A stretch of 64,000 bases of DNA from Pseudomonadota bacterium (GTDB taxonomy: Bacteria > Pseudomonadota > Alphaproteobacteria > Rhodobacterales > Rhodobacteraceae), in assembly GCA_038533575.1 (NCBI GenBank), contig JBCAYL010000001.1:586226-650225 (forward strand), in the 5' to 3' direction. The translations under genes and the position numbers were made by a program. Below are positions 43,483 through 51,079 of this stretch, in pieces (positions within the stretch are counted from its first letter, which is position 1; every line of letters starts with the position of its first letter). Below the pieces are notes generated by a model that was not told where the DNA came from, did not search any database, and saw nothing but the letters and a program-made list of their open reading frames with translations.

Positions 43483-46236
43483 GTGCCGACTGCGCGCTAC
43501 TGGCGAATCCTATGCCGCGTCGCGGCGGGCGAAAACCAAGTTGGCATTCAGGAAGTTGAGATGCGCGCTACGGTCGGCGGCGCGGATCAAACCGACAGCG
43601 CGAACGCTATCCAGAGCACTGGCAGTGGCGACAACGCGTTCGACAACACCGCGTCGTCCTCTTGGACAGTCAGCAATATCAACGCAGGTGATGAGGAGTG
43701 GGTCGGGCAGGACTTCGGTTCTGCCACCACCGTAGAAGAAATCGAGACGGTTTCGGTGCTGAGCTCTGCCTTCAGCCCCGATCAGATCACGATCCAATAC
43801 TCCGACAATGCGGTCACATGGACGGACGCGGGGCAATACGCCGTCGACTGGGGTGCGGGGGAGACCAACACCTACGCAGTAGATGACACGGGTGGAGGCG
43901 GTGGCGGCGGTGATACTGCGGCCTTCCGCGTGCAGCACGTGCCAGACGACTTTGTCGGCGCATCGGGTGGCACGCGTGCGCTGACGCCTGTGTCGAGCCT
44001 GTCTTCGGCTGTCGGGCTGCTGAACAATAGCCGCTACGTTGGCGCAGGGGATCCCAGCAGCGCAGGCAATCAGAACGTCAACAATTCTTCTCTTCTGGTG
44101 AAGATGACAGACGTTGACGAGCTCACCATCGGGCGCGAAGCGACGGCGACAGGAGACCAAGCCTTTTCCGCGTCCGTCTGGGAATACATAGGCGCGGCAG
44201 GCGGCGCTAACGAGTTCATCGTGCGCGATCGGCGCGAGATAACGCTCAATTCCGCAGACACGACTTCGTTCACGCCGTCCGGCATAGGATCCGCAGACAA
44301 GCTGGTCAGCTTTATCACCGGCATTCACAGCAACCTCACGGGCAACTCGAACTACGACCACCAGACCGCGACCACCCAAATTGACCGCACGACGGGCGAG
44401 ATCACGGTGCACGCGCGCGGCGCTCAGGGCACGGCCACCGTGCATGTGGTGACCGTGGAATTTACCGGCTCAAATTGGACGGTGCATTACGGCAGCCAAG
44501 TCAGCACGTCCGACTCTTTCACCATGACGATGTCAGGTTCGGTCGCAGACTGGTCAAAGGCATGGATCATCTCGCAGTTCAGCAAGAACGGCGGCGGAAA
44601 TACTGCGATTGCGGATGTCACGTGGACGGCGGAGCCAGGAACCGGCCTTAACGAGGTCAACTTCGCTCACAACGCAAGCCATGATGGCAGCGCGGGCCAG
44701 CGATACACAGCCTTTGCCCTTGAAAACCCGGATATGACCGTCACGCGCTTCGTCAGCGCAGACAGCCGGGAAGGTAACGTCGACACAAACATCACAAGCG
44801 CTGGGCTGACAGACCTCGAGCAAGCGCTGATTGATGTCTCGGTGCACACGTCCGGCGGCGGCAGAGCTCACCTTCGTGGCGTGCGATCGGCGCACTTCGC
44901 CGACCTGACGACGGCGCAGCACTACTGCCACCGCGCCGGCAACAACCTCAGAGTGGCGCTACAGATTATCGACTTGCCGCGTGACGCCGCGGATCAAGGC
45001 GACATTCAGGCTTCCGCCAGCATCACTGCAACGAGCTCTGCAGCGGTCACTGCGGCGAAGCGGGCGGCGGCAAGTGTCAATGTCGGCGCCCAGTCGAGCA
45101 TGTCTGCTGTCGCGAAGGTCATTCGTCGTGCAAGCGCGTCGATCGCGGCGTCTTCTACAGCCACAGTTGTAGGCTCTCTTGTCCGCGCAGCCGCGGTTTC
45201 CATCGCAGCGCAAAGCGCTTTGGCTGCGGATGCGTCAGCGGTACTAACGGCGCAGTCGGCAACGGCGGCCCAGGGCGCTGTCGCAGTCGTGCCCAGCGTT
45301 ACACGACGGGCGTCCACCTCGTTCGCGGCCACTTCGTCAATTGACGCCGCGGCGTTCGCCACACGACGCGCTGCGGTCGCCGTCGCAGGCACATCGACAC
45401 TCACCGCCGTAGGAACGGTGACGAGCGTCAACACCGCATCAGCGAGCATTGAAGCTCAGAGCTCTATGAGCGCCACTGCAAGCGCGACCAAGGCGGCTTC
45501 GGCTTTGATGTCTGCGGCCTCGAACATGAGCGTCGTGGCCACAGTAAGTGGCGCGGCCACAGCTTCCGCGCGCGTAGATGCTGTCAGCAATCTGTCGGCT
45601 GTCGCGACAGTCACGCGGCGCGCGTCGGCGAACGTGACGGCAGTGTCGAGCCTGCAGTCCCAAGCAGCGCGCTTTGTCCAAGCTTCCGCAAGCATCGCGG
45701 CCGTTTCCAGAATGGAGGCCGTCAGCACAGGCGGCGGCGCTCGCAACGTATCAATATCGGCAACGTCAAGCCTTTCGGCTTCGTCTGCGGCCATACTGCG
45801 GGCAAGTGCGAGCGTATCTGGAGCGAGTAGTTTAAGCGCCAATGGTGCCTTGGTCGCGCACGCCACCGCGCAAGCGTCGTCGGTCGCGGTGCTAAGCGTC
45901 GGTGAGCCGGGCATCGTCAAGTCGGCAAGTGCGACTATGGTCGGCACGTCGACCCTGCAGGCTACGCCAATTCTCATCCGAGTGGCCTCTGTCAGCATCG
46001 CCGCGCAAAGTTCGGTCACTGTGACGGCCGAGGTGCAGAGCGAGCCGCCGCTCATCGAGCCCACGGAAGCGCTCGCTGGAAGACCCGCGGCGATCCCAGC
46101 GCTGACCGCGCAACCAAGCCCACGCCTGACCATCACAGCGCTGCCAGCCGATGACGTGCACCTTCTAGCTTCGCCGGCGGTCGCCGTCGCGCTCGTCGCC
46201 GCGCCTGCCCATGCCGATCTCGTCGGACAACCGTGA
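43483..46236 (+). CDS. Large fibre-like protein with discoidin-like start and Ala/Ser repeats
   Basis: The 917-aa product starts with a region like F5/8 type C (discoidin) carbohydrate-binding domains (WVGQDFGSATTVEEIETVSV, FSPDQITIQYSDNAVTWTDA). A glycine linker and a lectin-like beta domain (about 145-500) follow. Residues about 505-850 are about 16 imperfect ~21-residue repeats of the type ASASIAAxSSLSAVATVxRR. The end is hydrophobic and Pro/Ala-rich. Probably an adhesive side fibre. Confidence 0.7.
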   Translation: MPTARYWRILCRVAAGENQVGIQEVEMRATVGGADQTDSANAIQSTGSGDNAFDNTASSSWTVSNINAGDEEWVGQDFGSATTVEEIETVSVLSSAFSPDQITIQYSDNAVTWTDAGQYAVDWGAGETNTYAVDDTGGGGGGGDTAAFRVQHVPDDFVGASGGTRALTPVSSLSSAVGLLNNSRYVGAGDPSSAGNQNVNNSSLLVKMTDVDELTIGREATATGDQAFSASVWEYIGAAGGANEFIVRDRREITLNSADTTSFTPSGIGSADKLVSFITGIHSNLTGNSNYDHQTATTQIDRTTGEITVHARGAQGTATVHVVTVEFTGSNWTVHYGSQVSTSDSFTMTMSGSVADWSKAWIISQFSKNGGGNTAIADVTWTAEPGTGLNEVNFAHNASHDGSAGQRYTAFALENPDMTVTRFVSADSREGNVDTNITSAGLTDLEQALIDVSVHTSGGGRAHLRGVRSAHFADLTTAQHYCHRAGNNLRVALQIIDLPRDAADQGDIQASASITATSSAAVTAAKRAAASVNVGAQSSMSAVAKVIRRASASIAASSTATVVGSLVRAAAVSIAAQSALAADASAVLTAQSATAAQGAVAVVPSVTRRASTSFAATSSIDAAAFATRRAAVAVAGTSTLTAVGTVTSVNTASASIEAQSSMSATASATKAASALMSAASNMSVVATVSGAATASARVDAVSNLSAVATVTRRASANVTAVSSLQSQAARFVQASASIAAVSRMEAVSTGGGARNVSISATSSLSASSAAILRASASVSGASSLSANGALVAHATAQASSVAVLSVGEPGIVKSASATMVGTSTLQATPILIRVASVSIAAQSSVTVTAEVQSEPPLIEPTEALAGRPAAIPALTAQPSPRLTITALPADDVHLLASPAVAVALVAAPAHADLVGQP
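44995..46035 (+). repeat. Array of about 16 degenerate Ala/Ser-rich coding repeats
   Basis: Repeats share the pattern (R)ASASI-A-x-SSL-A-x-A-x-V, for example ASVNVGAQSSMSAVAKVIRR and ASIEAQSSMSATASATKAAS. Units are about 20-22 codons and well diverged. They look like a repetitive beta solenoid or stalk; copy number may vary between strains. Confidence 0.75.
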
Positions 46237-46254
46237 CCACACAAGGAGGCGCGC

Positions 46255-46608
46255 ATGGCCGCCACAGTTCATCTGCGGGACTTTCACAAGGGTGAGGGTG
46301 TCGCTTTTACGGCTGCACTCAAGAACCGCGACGGCTCTGTCATCGACAGCCCGGCAAGCCAGGCAGTGACGCTACGGATCGCTGAGACCGAGGGTGGCTC
46401 GAGCATCGTGGCCTTCTCCGCGAGCCCGCAAGTCGTCTTGACCGACGAGCTCGGCGGCGTGTGGACCTTCTCCATGGCCGCGTCGGATCTCGCGTCCGTC
46501 ACTGAAGGCGCGGTCGGTTACTACAACATCTGGTCAGAGCTCGCGGGACAAGAACCAGTGCTGCAACTCTGCGGCCAATTCCAACTTCGCTACGCCATCG
46601 AAACCTGA
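46255..46608 (+). CDS. Small structural protein before the lysis genes
   Basis: The 117-aa product (GEGVAFTAALKNRDGSVIDS, FSASPQVVLTDELGGVWTFS) is an immunoglobulin-like beta fold by pattern, typical of phage baseplate or fibre accessory proteins. It sits between the fibre and endolysin genes. No named family. Confidence 0.6.
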   Translation: MAATVHLRDFHKGEGVAFTAALKNRDGSVIDSPASQAVTLRIAETEGGSSIVAFSASPQVVLTDELGGVWTFSMAASDLASVTEGAVGYYNIWSELAGQEPVLQLCGQFQLRYAIET

Positions 46609-46625
46609 CAGCTCAGGAGCATGTC

Positions 46626-47675
46626 ATGAAGCGCATCATCATCCACTGGACAGCGGGCGGCGGCCGAGCGTCTGACGTTGATCGAAAGCACTACCATCGC
46701 CTGACTGAATACGACGGCACAATCGTCGCTGGCACACACGCGATCGAGGACAACATTGTGGTGAGCGATGGAGACTACGCTGCCCACACCCGCAACCTGA
46801 ACACGGACAGCATCGGCACTGCGATGTGCGGCATGCGTGGCGCGAAAGAGCATCCATTCGATGCAGGCCCTTCGCCGATCACAGAGAAACAGTTTCGCAC
46901 TCACTGCATCATGGTGGCTGATTTGTGCCGCCAATATTCGATCCCGGTAACGCGAAAGACCGTGTTGACGCATGCCGAGGTCGAGCCGACGCTTGGCGTG
47001 AAGCAACGCGGTAAGTGGGACCTCACACGCCTGCCTTTCAGGCCGGATATTGTCGGGGCGCTCGCTGTCGGCGATTACCTGCGGGATATGGTCAGGGAGG
47101 TACTTGGCGAGGCCGCGCCAGCTGCCGGTCGACCGACGCTCAAGCGCGGAAACATGGCACCGCGCCATGACGTCATCGCGCTGCAGAAAGACCTTGCGCA
47201 TCTCGGCTATGCGAGCGGGCGCGCGGATGGCCTTTTCGGTCGCCTGACGCACGCTGCCGTGATGGCGTTTCAGGCCGACAATGGGCTGATTTCTGATGGC
47301 ATCGTCGGTCCGGCTACTTGGGCGGCCCTTGAGAGCGCTCACGCTGCGCCGATGCGAGCGCACTCCGAGGATACACTGCGCGCGGAAGGCTCGCTGACGA
47401 TCAAGCAGGCTGACGCAGGCGAGGCGCAAGCCAAGGTCGCCTCTGCGGGCATGTTCGGGCTGTCAGGTCTCGAGCTTGGCCAAGAGGCCCTTGAGGTGCT
47501 CGCAGACACTGACGGCATGCTTGCAGCTGCGCAGGAGACGCTTCTTGCCAACTGGCCCATCGTACTCGTCATGGCGATCGCTGCAGGTATCTACTTCCGC
47601 GGCCCGCAGATCATGGCCGCGATCCGTGAAATCCGCGTGAATGACGCGGCGACCGGAAAGCACCTCGGTCGATGA
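46626..47675 (+). CDS. Endolysin: N-acetylmuramoyl-L-alanine amidase with PG-binding and membrane domains
   Basis: The 349-aa enzyme has an Amidase_2 domain (IIIHWTAGGGRASDVDRKHY, HAIEDNIVVSDGDYAAHTRN, LTHAEVEP with the zinc histidines). A peptidoglycan-binding domain follows (VIALQKDLAHLGYASGRADG, LFGRLTHAAVMAFQ), and a C-terminal hydrophobic segment (NWPIVLVMAIAAGIYFRG) precedes a basic tail. The C-terminal membrane anchor is unusual for an endolysin and may control timing of lysis. Confidence 0.9.
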   Translation: MKRIIIHWTAGGGRASDVDRKHYHRLTEYDGTIVAGTHAIEDNIVVSDGDYAAHTRNLNTDSIGTAMCGMRGAKEHPFDAGPSPITEKQFRTHCIMVADLCRQYSIPVTRKTVLTHAEVEPTLGVKQRGKWDLTRLPFRPDIVGALAVGDYLRDMVREVLGEAAPAAGRPTLKRGNMAPRHDVIALQKDLAHLGYASGRADGLFGRLTHAAVMAFQADNGLISDGIVGPATWAALESAHAAPMRAHSEDTLRAEGSLTIKQADAGEAQAKVASAGMFGLSGLELGQEALEVLADTDGMLAAAQETLLANWPIVLVMAIAAGIYFRGPQIMAAIREIRVNDAATGKHLGR

Positions 47676-47812
47676 TTGCGGCACTGGTTATAGCTGTGGT
47701 GGCGTTCTGGCTCGGCCGCATGCTCGGCCGCGCTGAGACGCACCGGACGGCCAAGTCAGCGATCAGTTCCGCATGGCGCGCTGGCGCGGATCGGGGGCGA
47801 TATGGCCCTTAG
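47672..47812 (+). CDS. 46-aa membrane protein, holin-like
   Basis: The frame (MIAALVIAVVAFWLGRMLGR ... SAWRAGADRGRYGP) has one N-terminal membrane segment and a basic tail. It overlaps the endolysin stop by 4 bp and the spanin start by 11 bp, strong evidence of translation. It could be a small holin or pinholin, or an antiholin. Confidence 0.6.
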   Translation: MIAALVIAVVAFWLGRMLGRAETHRTAKSAISSAWRAGADRGRYGP

Positions 47813-48056
47813 CTTTATCCTGCGAAACTGGCGCGTCTTAGTGTCGGTGGTGGCGGTCTTGGCGGTTTTGGGGGGGCCGTACCTACAGGGCAGAAAAGAC
47901 GCCCAGAGGGCCGCTGACGAGCGCGCACGGCAATCCCAAATCCAGACAAAAAGGGCGATCGATGATGTTCCGCTGTTTACCCCTGATGATCCTGCTTCTC
48001 GGCGGCTGCTCTGTCGCCTTACCCGTCTCGGAAAGTGCTCTGTGCGATTGGACTGA
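47802..48056 (+). CDS. Inner-membrane spanin (Rz-like)
   Basis: The 84-aa product has a membrane anchor (NWRVLVSVVAVLAVLGGPYL) and a charged helix (QGRKDAQRAADERARQSQIQ) facing the periplasm, the i-spanin plan, although short. Its 3' third overlaps the lipoprotein frame below in another phase, as in Rz/Rz1. Confidence 0.7.
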   Translation: MALSFILRNWRVLVSVVAVLAVLGGPYLQGRKDAQRAADERARQSQIQTKRAIDDVPLFTPDDPASRRLLCRLTRLGKCSVRLD

Positions 48057-48165
48057 GCTGAGCCGAGCACTTCACGCTGAAGCGCTTCTCGAAGATGGCG
48101 GGCCTAAGTCTGTTGCCACCGGTGCCACGGTTCTTGGACAGTTCGACGCTGCGTGTAACCCCTAG
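47962..48165 (+). CDS. Outer-membrane lipoprotein spanin (Rz1-like), overlapping Rz
   Basis: The 67-aa product (MMFRCLPLMILLLGGCSVAL) has a lipobox LGGC with the lipidated cysteine at residue 16. It starts inside the upstream gene in a different frame and ends 109 bp beyond it. With the i-spanin it would bridge the envelope and fuse the membranes at lysis. Asp at +2 is absent, so outer membrane sorting is likely. Confidence 0.7.
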   Translation: MMFRCLPLMILLLGGCSVALPVSESALCDWTELSRALHAEALLEDGGPKSVATGATVLGQFDAACNP

Positions 48166-48182
48166 GTCGGAGTAGTGACCAA

Positions 48183-48449
48183 ATGCTAGAATTTATCGCC
48201 ACCGCCAGCATACCGCCGGCGGTGCTGGACTTCCTGCGCGTGAGCTTCTGCGTGATGTGCGCAGCTGCAGCCGCAACCAAAGCCGCTGAACGCGATGCTT
48301 GGGCGGCCACAGCGTTCTTTGGCTTGATGCTGTTCACCCTTAGTCTGCTATTCCGCGAAGAAATCGGCGGACTTGTGCGCGCAGGCCTCTACTACGGACC
48401 CGGATACCTTCTCACAGGGCTCTTGATATGGCGCGGCCTAACCAAGTAG
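48183..48449 (+). CDS. Three-segment membrane protein, holin candidate
   Basis: The 88-aa product has hydrophobic segments near residues 15-35, 43-60 and 68-85 (SFCVMCAAAAATKAAER, ATAFFGLMLFTLSLLF, YYGPGYLLTGLLIW). Its size and place in the lysis block fit a holin. It overlaps the next gene by 22 bp. Confidence 0.6.
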   Translation: MLEFIATASIPPAVLDFLRVSFCVMCAAAAATKAAERDAWAATAFFGLMLFTLSLLFREEIGGLVRAGLYYGPGYLLTGLLIWRGLTK

Positions 48450-48799
48450 AAGCGCCCGACTGGGTAGGCGACGTCATCATCCAGTGGCCATGGCAGGCGC
48501 AGGTATCCGTGGCAGTCTTGGCTGGCTTGATTTTGGCCATGTGGATCTTTTTGCGCGCCCCCAAGGCAAGTGCAAAGCCCTCAGCTCCTGCGGTGTCAAG
48601 CACCGCCGATCCGGTCGCGGCTTTAGCTGCCAGCCTCATGCAATCAAGCGAAATGGCTGCGCATGCAAAAGCAGAGGCTGAGGAAGCCCAGAGGCTCTTG
48701 CGGCAGATTTGCATGATGATCCTGCAGGACCCTTCACCCGACATGGACCGGTTGCGCGCCACTGCGCGCACAGCATTGGAGAAGCTAAATGAACGGTAG
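48428..48799 (+). CDS. Membrane-anchored coiled-coil protein
   Basis: The 123-aa product has one membrane segment (AQVSVAVLAGLILAMWIFLR), a Pro/Ala linker and a coiled coil (MAAHAKAEAEEAQRLLRQIC). It could be an additional lysis regulator or a partner of the sensor-like protein encoded next, with which it overlaps by 11 bp. Confidence 0.6.
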   Translation: MARPNQVEAPDWVGDVIIQWPWQAQVSVAVLAGLILAMWIFLRAPKASAKPSAPAVSSTADPVAALAASLMQSSEMAAHAKAEAEEAQRLLRQICMMILQDPSPDMDRLRATARTALEKLNER

Positions 48800-49229
48800 C
48801 TTTAGCTTGTTCGCCTACAATGTCAGGGCGCTATTCTCTGGCATCTACGCGCCATTGTGCTCGTCCATCCCAGCCGACATCGCAGCTTACCTGTTCCTGC
48901 TGGATGTGGTCATCGCGATGCCCTACGTATTTCTGTGCTTCGCGTTATTCAGGGCCTGGCGCTTCTTTTTCTGGCTCAAGAAGCTTGGTCGACTCGTGCT
49001 GATCTATGCACTTTTCATCTTGCTGTGCGGCGCGACGCACTTAACCGGTCTGCTGCTCGAGCTCGGAGCGTTCTTGGCGCTTGACTTGATTGTGATGTCG
49101 GTCTGCGCCTTCGTGTCAGTGGCGGCAGCAGTGCTTACGCTAGCTTGGTGGCGCGACATTCGCGACGCGCTCATGGTCGTGGGGCAGGCATTTGAGAAGG
49201 TGGCAATCCAGCAGCGCGGAAGCCCTTAA
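48789..49229 (+). CDS. Stand-alone ethylene-receptor-like (ETR1-type) membrane sensor domain
   Basis: The 146-aa product has three main hydrophobic segments and is very like the N-terminal ethylene-binding domain of ETR1 and bacterial kinases that carry it. The motif FILLCGATHLTGL (residues 76-88) matches ETR1 FIVLCGATHLINL with the copper ligands Cys (80) and His (84). LLDVVIAMPY (residues 37-46) keeps Asp39, Ile42, Ala43 and Tyr46, matching ETR1 D25, I28, A29 and Y32. The Asp-Cys spacing is 41 against 40. The third segment ends WWRDIRDAL, like the ETR1 helix exit, but no GAF or kinase follows. It is co-translated with lysis genes. Copper or ethylene binding is inference. Confidence 0.75.
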   Translation: MNGSFSLFAYNVRALFSGIYAPLCSSIPADIAAYLFLLDVVIAMPYVFLCFALFRAWRFFFWLKKLGRLVLIYALFILLCGATHLTGLLLELGAFLALDLIVMSVCAFVSVAAAVLTLAWWRDIRDALMVVGQAFEKVAIQQRGSP

Positions 49230-49245
49230 AAGTTACGTCTTGTGT

Positions 49246-49866
49246 TCAATAATGCAGCGCCGCAATAGACGCGTCGAAGATACGCTGGTTATTTCTAGCC
49301 TCATGACCCCTTGTCGCCAGAACGGCAGCACCAGCCCCAGCAGCGTACGATACCCAATGCGGGGCGGCAGTCCAAGCAGCCAAGGCAGCAGAGCCGTCGC
49401 GTGCGCGCAATGCAGCCAAAGACGCAAGTGTGGTGCGTGCGAAACCGGCACTTTTCCCATCATTATCGAGCGAGTGCTGGATAACAGAACGACTCCTGAC
49501 TTCCCACGGCTCGGCACCGTTTCCGATGGCATCTATAGCCAATGGTAAAACTGAGTTGACTCGAAAGGCGCTCCACACTGGGCCATTAACGCTCAAATCG
49601 ACGTCGCGCCTATTTGCGTCGTCTAAAGCCAATGCCAATGCCTTGCTCCGGCTGTTTAGGTGCTGCGCTCCAGCACCGTCAAAAATAAGAAGGGTCAATT
49701 CGGCCAACCATCTCGGCCAACCTTGCCGCACGCAAGCCTTGATGCTTTTTTCGCCAGTCAGCCAGAACATATACCAAGCTGCGTTTTCTTCGTCACTACG
49801 CGTAATCAGTTTATTCAAAGGAGTATCTGAAAAAGTGCGAATGAAAGAATCCGTGTGCATTTTCAT
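49246..49866 (-). CDS. Opposite-strand accessory protein (moron candidate)
   Basis: The 206-aa product (MKMHTDSFIRTFSDTPLNKL ...) is transcribed against the late operon and converges on the sensor-like gene. It looks alpha-helical with Ala-rich repeats near the C-terminus (TTLASLAALRARDGSAALAA). The upstream DNA is AT-richer than the phage average. No family recognised. Independent lysogenic expression is likely from orientation. Confidence 0.6.
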   Translation of the reverse strand: MKMHTDSFIRTFSDTPLNKLITRSDEENAAWYMFWLTGEKSIKACVRQGWPRWLAELTLLIFDGAGAQHLNSRSKALALALDDANRRDVDLSVNGPVWSAFRVNSVLPLAIDAIGNGAEPWEVRSRSVIQHSLDNDGKSAGFARTTLASLAALRARDGSAALAAWTAAPHWVSYAAGAGAAVLATRGHEARNNQRIFDASIAALHY

Positions 49867-49999
49867 TTTTGGATCTCGCAAAAATAAACTACCGGACGCA
49901 TGCTACTACCGGCGCGCCTTTCTTTACCACAGCTGATCTCAAGCCCTGCCCAGACCACCTTCTCACTGCAGGTACGGCCCTCCCGATATCGCTTCCCTT

Positions 50000-50224
50000 C
50001 TATCGCGCGTTCGCAGCGATCCGCTGCCGCAACTTCTTCTCTACTACGTCGCGCACTTCATCCGCCGTGACTTCGACGCTCACATAGCTCTCACCGAACG
50101 GCGCGCCGGGAACGTCCCACCGGATCATTAGGCCTCGGCATTCTCCGAACGACGCCAGCCGTGCTTCGTCTTTGCGACGCGCGCGGATGCGCCTCGCGGC
50201 AGCGAGTATTTCCTCGTCAGTCAT
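50000..50224 (-). CDS. Small hypothetical phage protein
   Basis: The 74-aa product (MTDEEILAAARRIRARRKDE, then ARLASFGECRGLMIRWDVPG) is the last gene of the leftward right-arm operon. A conserved stop/RBS junction (gcatagaaacga) lies just upstream. I see nothing in 49867-49999 except AT-rich spacer. Function unknown. Confidence 0.55.
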   Translation of the reverse strand: MTDEEILAAARRIRARRKDEARLASFGECRGLMIRWDVPGAPFGESYVSVEVTADEVRDVVEKKLRQRIAANAR

Positions 50225-50236
50225 AGCTGGTCGTTT

Positions 50237-50831
50237 CTATGCGCAAAGTTTCTTGGCCTGTTCGTAAGCCAAATTGAGCGCCAATTTCTCTGCGTCAGAG
50301 GCGTCTCGTATCGCTGCGCGGTAGGCGCTCCGGATCTCAGACCACTCGGCTGTTTCAGCCACGCCGAGCACAGCATGCCACGGTTTCGGCAGAGCGCCGG
50401 GTCCTGTCATTTCAATCGGAGTACTCGGAGGTGGGAGTGCAGCAAAACCCGTGAAGGCACGATCCAGCATCTCCTTTGATCCCCATCTCTCGATGCCGCG
50501 CATCGCCTCTATCGTCTTAGCGATGGCGCGCATGTTCTTCCATACGCGATCATATTGGTCGCAGGCGAAGCACACCCGGTCGCCGTCACGCTCAAAGTAG
50601 ACAGCGACGCCCGGGTCTTCCGGCTCTCTCGCGTTTGCGTAGACTCCGCCATCTTTCCGCACAGGCTTATTGGTAGAGACGACGACGTTTCGCCCTCCCA
50701 TGCGAGAGATCTCCCCCCTTCATGTGCTTGTGCACCACTTCGGGCGTGCTTTTAAACGGCCCAGAAGCGCGAGCGCTAGCGGGCGTCCGCCTACGACCCG
50801 CTGGCCATTGCAAAGGGAAAGCTTCTTCCAT
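50237..50831 (-). pseudogene. J-domain-like phage protein split by a G-run frameshift
   Basis: An N-terminal frame from 50831 (MEEAFPLQWPAGRRRTPASA ... VVHKHMKG) joins the main frame from 50701 (MGGRNVVVSTNKPVRKDGGV) if one base is removed from the six-G run at 50713-50718. The join reads HKHMKGEISRMGGRNVVV, as I recall for intact relatives. The C-terminus resembles a J domain (PWHAVLGVAETAEWSEIRSA, YRAAIRDAS) but lacks the HPD motif needed to stimulate Hsp70. The 154-aa C-terminal part alone (50237-50701) may still be made. The N-terminal ATG has an aaagga signal. Confidence 0.75.
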
Positions 50832-50843
50832 GGTAGGTCCTTT

Positions 50844-51068
50844 CTATGCGCCAGATTTCTGGGAAGACGGCATGAAGCCTTTTCGCTCGCCGCGTTGCAC
50901 CGCGAGGCAATGACGGCAGACACCTTTCCCCATCGTGAACGGCGCGTTGATCATCGTGACGGGGTCGATGACCTGACCGCAGAGGCTTGTATTCCAAGCT
51001 GAACCATCGGGCGAATGATACTGGATATGCATCCGCACCCTTTGGCCGCGTCGGTATAGGTAACGCAT
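50844..51068 (-). CDS. Small cysteine-containing phage protein
   Basis: The 74-aa product (MRYLYRRGQRVRMHIQYHSP) contains a CxxxV...CRHC arrangement (SLCGQVIDPVTM, GVCRHCLAVQ) that could bind zinc with the nearby His. It has an aaggacg ribosome binding site. Part of the leftward right-arm operon. Confidence 0.55.
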   Translation of the reverse strand: MRYLYRRGQRVRMHIQYHSPDGSAWNTSLCGQVIDPVTMINAPFTMGKGVCRHCLAVQRGERKGFMPSSQKSGA

Positions 51069-51079
51069 CGGAGCGTCCT

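Noticed and set aside
49192-49936. Plus-strand frames opposite 49246-49866
   Set aside because: They are short, lack start signals and show the biased composition of shadows. The minus-strand frame is longer and continuous.
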